Below, piece by piece: positions 63,244-64,000 of a stretch of DNA of 64,000 nucleotides (position 1 is its first letter; each line of letters opens with the position of its first letter). The DNA is from Phaeobacter sp. CECT 5382. GTDB lineage: Bacteria > Pseudomonadota > Alphaproteobacteria > Rhodobacterales > Rhodobacteraceae. The DNA is taken from assembly GCF_001457775.1 (NCBI RefSeq), contig NZ_CYSG01000019.1, positions 1 to 64,000 of the forward strand, in the 5' to 3' direction. Position numbers and translations under genes: made by a program. The notes beneath the pieces are model-generated. The model was not told the origin of the DNA and searched no databases. It saw nothing but the letters and a program-made list of their open reading frames with translations.

Positions 63244-64000
63244 ATGACCAAAATCTACGTTGCAGGCCATCGTGGCATGGTGGGAGGCGCCATTCTGCGC
63301 CAGCTCGAGGCGCGCCGCGCCGCAGGCGAAGATCTGACCCTGATCACCCGCACCAGTGCGGAGCTGGACCTGACTGATCAGATGGCTGTGCGTGATTTCA
63401 TGCAGACTGAAAAGCCCGATCAGGTCATTCTGGCAGCGGCCAAGGTGGGCGGCATCATTGCCAACAACAGCTACCCGGGCCAGTTCATCTATGAAAACCT
63501 GATGATCGAATGCAACGTGATCCATCAGGCCTATGCCGCAGGCGTCAAGAAACTGCTGCAGCTGGGTTCTTCCTGCATCTATCCCAAGGCCGCAGAGCAG
63601 CCGATGCGTGAGGATGCGCTGCTCACAGGCACGCTGGAGCCGACAAATGAGCCCTATGCCGTGGCCAAGATCGCCGGCATCAAGCTCTGTGAAAGCTACA
63701 ATCGCCAATATGGCACGGACTACCGCTCGGTGATGCCGACGAACCTCTATGGGCCCGGCGACAATTTCCACCCGGAAAACTCGCATGTTTTGCCCGCCCT
63801 CATCCGCCGCTTCCACGAGGCCGCCGAGGCCAAGGCTGAGGAGGTCGTGATCTGGGGATCCGGGCGGCCGATGCGCGAATTCCTGCATGTGGAAGACATG
63901 GCGGCGGCCTCGCTGTTCGTGATGGATCTGGACCGCGAGATCTATGCGCGCGAGACCGAACCGATGCTCAGCCATATCAATGTGGGCTCCGGCAGTGATG
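63244..64000 (+). CDS. fcl: GDP-L-fucose synthase, cut by window edge
   Basis: The 252 visible residues begin [20 protein letters not shown], with the Rossmann motif GHRGMVGGA, then [29 protein letters not shown] and the catalytic [13 protein letters not shown], and finally a [17 protein letters not shown] segment. This is GDP-L-fucose synthase (WcaG family), which finishes GDP-L-fucose from the product of gmd. A GAGG ribosome-binding site precedes the ATG. The C-terminus lies outside the window. Confidence 0.96.
   Translation, partial: MTKIYVAGHRGMVGGAILRQLEARRAAGEDLTLITRTSAELDLTDQMAVRDFMQTEKPDQVILAAAKVGGIIANNSYPGQFIYENLMIECNVIHQAYAAGVKKLLQLGSSCIYPKAAEQPMREDALLTGTLEPTNEPYAVAKIAGIKLCESYNRQYGTDYRSVMPTNLYGPGDNFHPENSHVLPALIRRFHEAAEAKAEEVVIWGSGRPMREFLHVEDMAAASLFVMDLDREIYARETEPMLSHINVGSGSD

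Overview
The window looks like most of an extrachromosomal replicon from a marine alphaproteobacterium, most likely a Rhodobacterales (roseobacter-group) strain. The evidence is a RepA-type initiator gene divergent from a parAB pair, GC-rich coding sequence with many ATGA overlaps, and roseobacter-like gene content. RepA-type replicons carrying a dTDP-rhamnose operon beside the replication module are known from roseobacters as 'biofilm plasmids' involved in surface attachment. This window fits that class, and that assignment is inference. Both ends cut through genes (galU at the left, a GDP-fucose synthase at the right), so the replicon continues beyond the window. No tRNA, rRNA, CRISPR array, transposase or integrase was seen.

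Layout. (1) 1-9.1 kb: galU fragment, initiating sugar-phosphate transferase, NAD-dependent epimerase, outer-membrane polysaccharide export lipoprotein, two secreted proteins (one with a tail-fibre-like C-terminus), a sulfotransferase, and an unusual permease fused to FG-GAP/VCBS repeats and an ASPIC/UnbV domain. (2) 9.4-16.6 kb: one 2393-residue surface protein with nine DUF11-like repeats, Ig-like, calcium-binding and Calx-beta modules and a C-terminal autotransporter-like barrel. (3) 16.7-32.4 kb: a complete-looking type II secretion system (gspC-M plus prepilin peptidase) in four blocks, with two Sel1-repeat proteins and a small TPR-like lipoprotein. (4) 32.6-36.0 kb: rmlCBDA, all on the minus strand with ATGA overlaps, followed by a divergent glycosyltransferase. 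(5) 37.4-41.8 kb: repA, a putative origin (iterons, a perfect DnaA box, an AT-rich stretch), parA and parB, bracketed by two identical 30-bp perfect palindromes that resemble parS. (6) 42.1-64 kb: a second polysaccharide region with a KpsM/T/E-type ABC exporter, GlfT2-like and other glycosyltransferases, a UDP-galactopyranose mutase gene with a frameshift, four more sulfotransferase-like proteins, a protein made of 38-residue repeats, a 1028-residue multidomain glycosyltransferase, GDP-mannose dehydratase and GDP-fucose synthase.

Taken together, the genes make UDP-glucose, dTDP-L-rhamnose, UDP-galactofuranose and GDP-L-fucose precursors, assemble them with many glycosyltransferases, possibly sulfate the product, and export it through an ABC/PCP/OPX route. 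Large secreted or surface proteins and a type II secretion system may supply partner adhesins or enzymes. The points most worth a second look are the permease-VCBS-ASPIC fusion, the paired parS-like palindromes, the broken glf gene in a G-run, the 38-residue repeat module, the set of five sulfotransferase-like genes, and the large number of 12-15 bp tandem duplications scattered over both coding and non-coding DNA.
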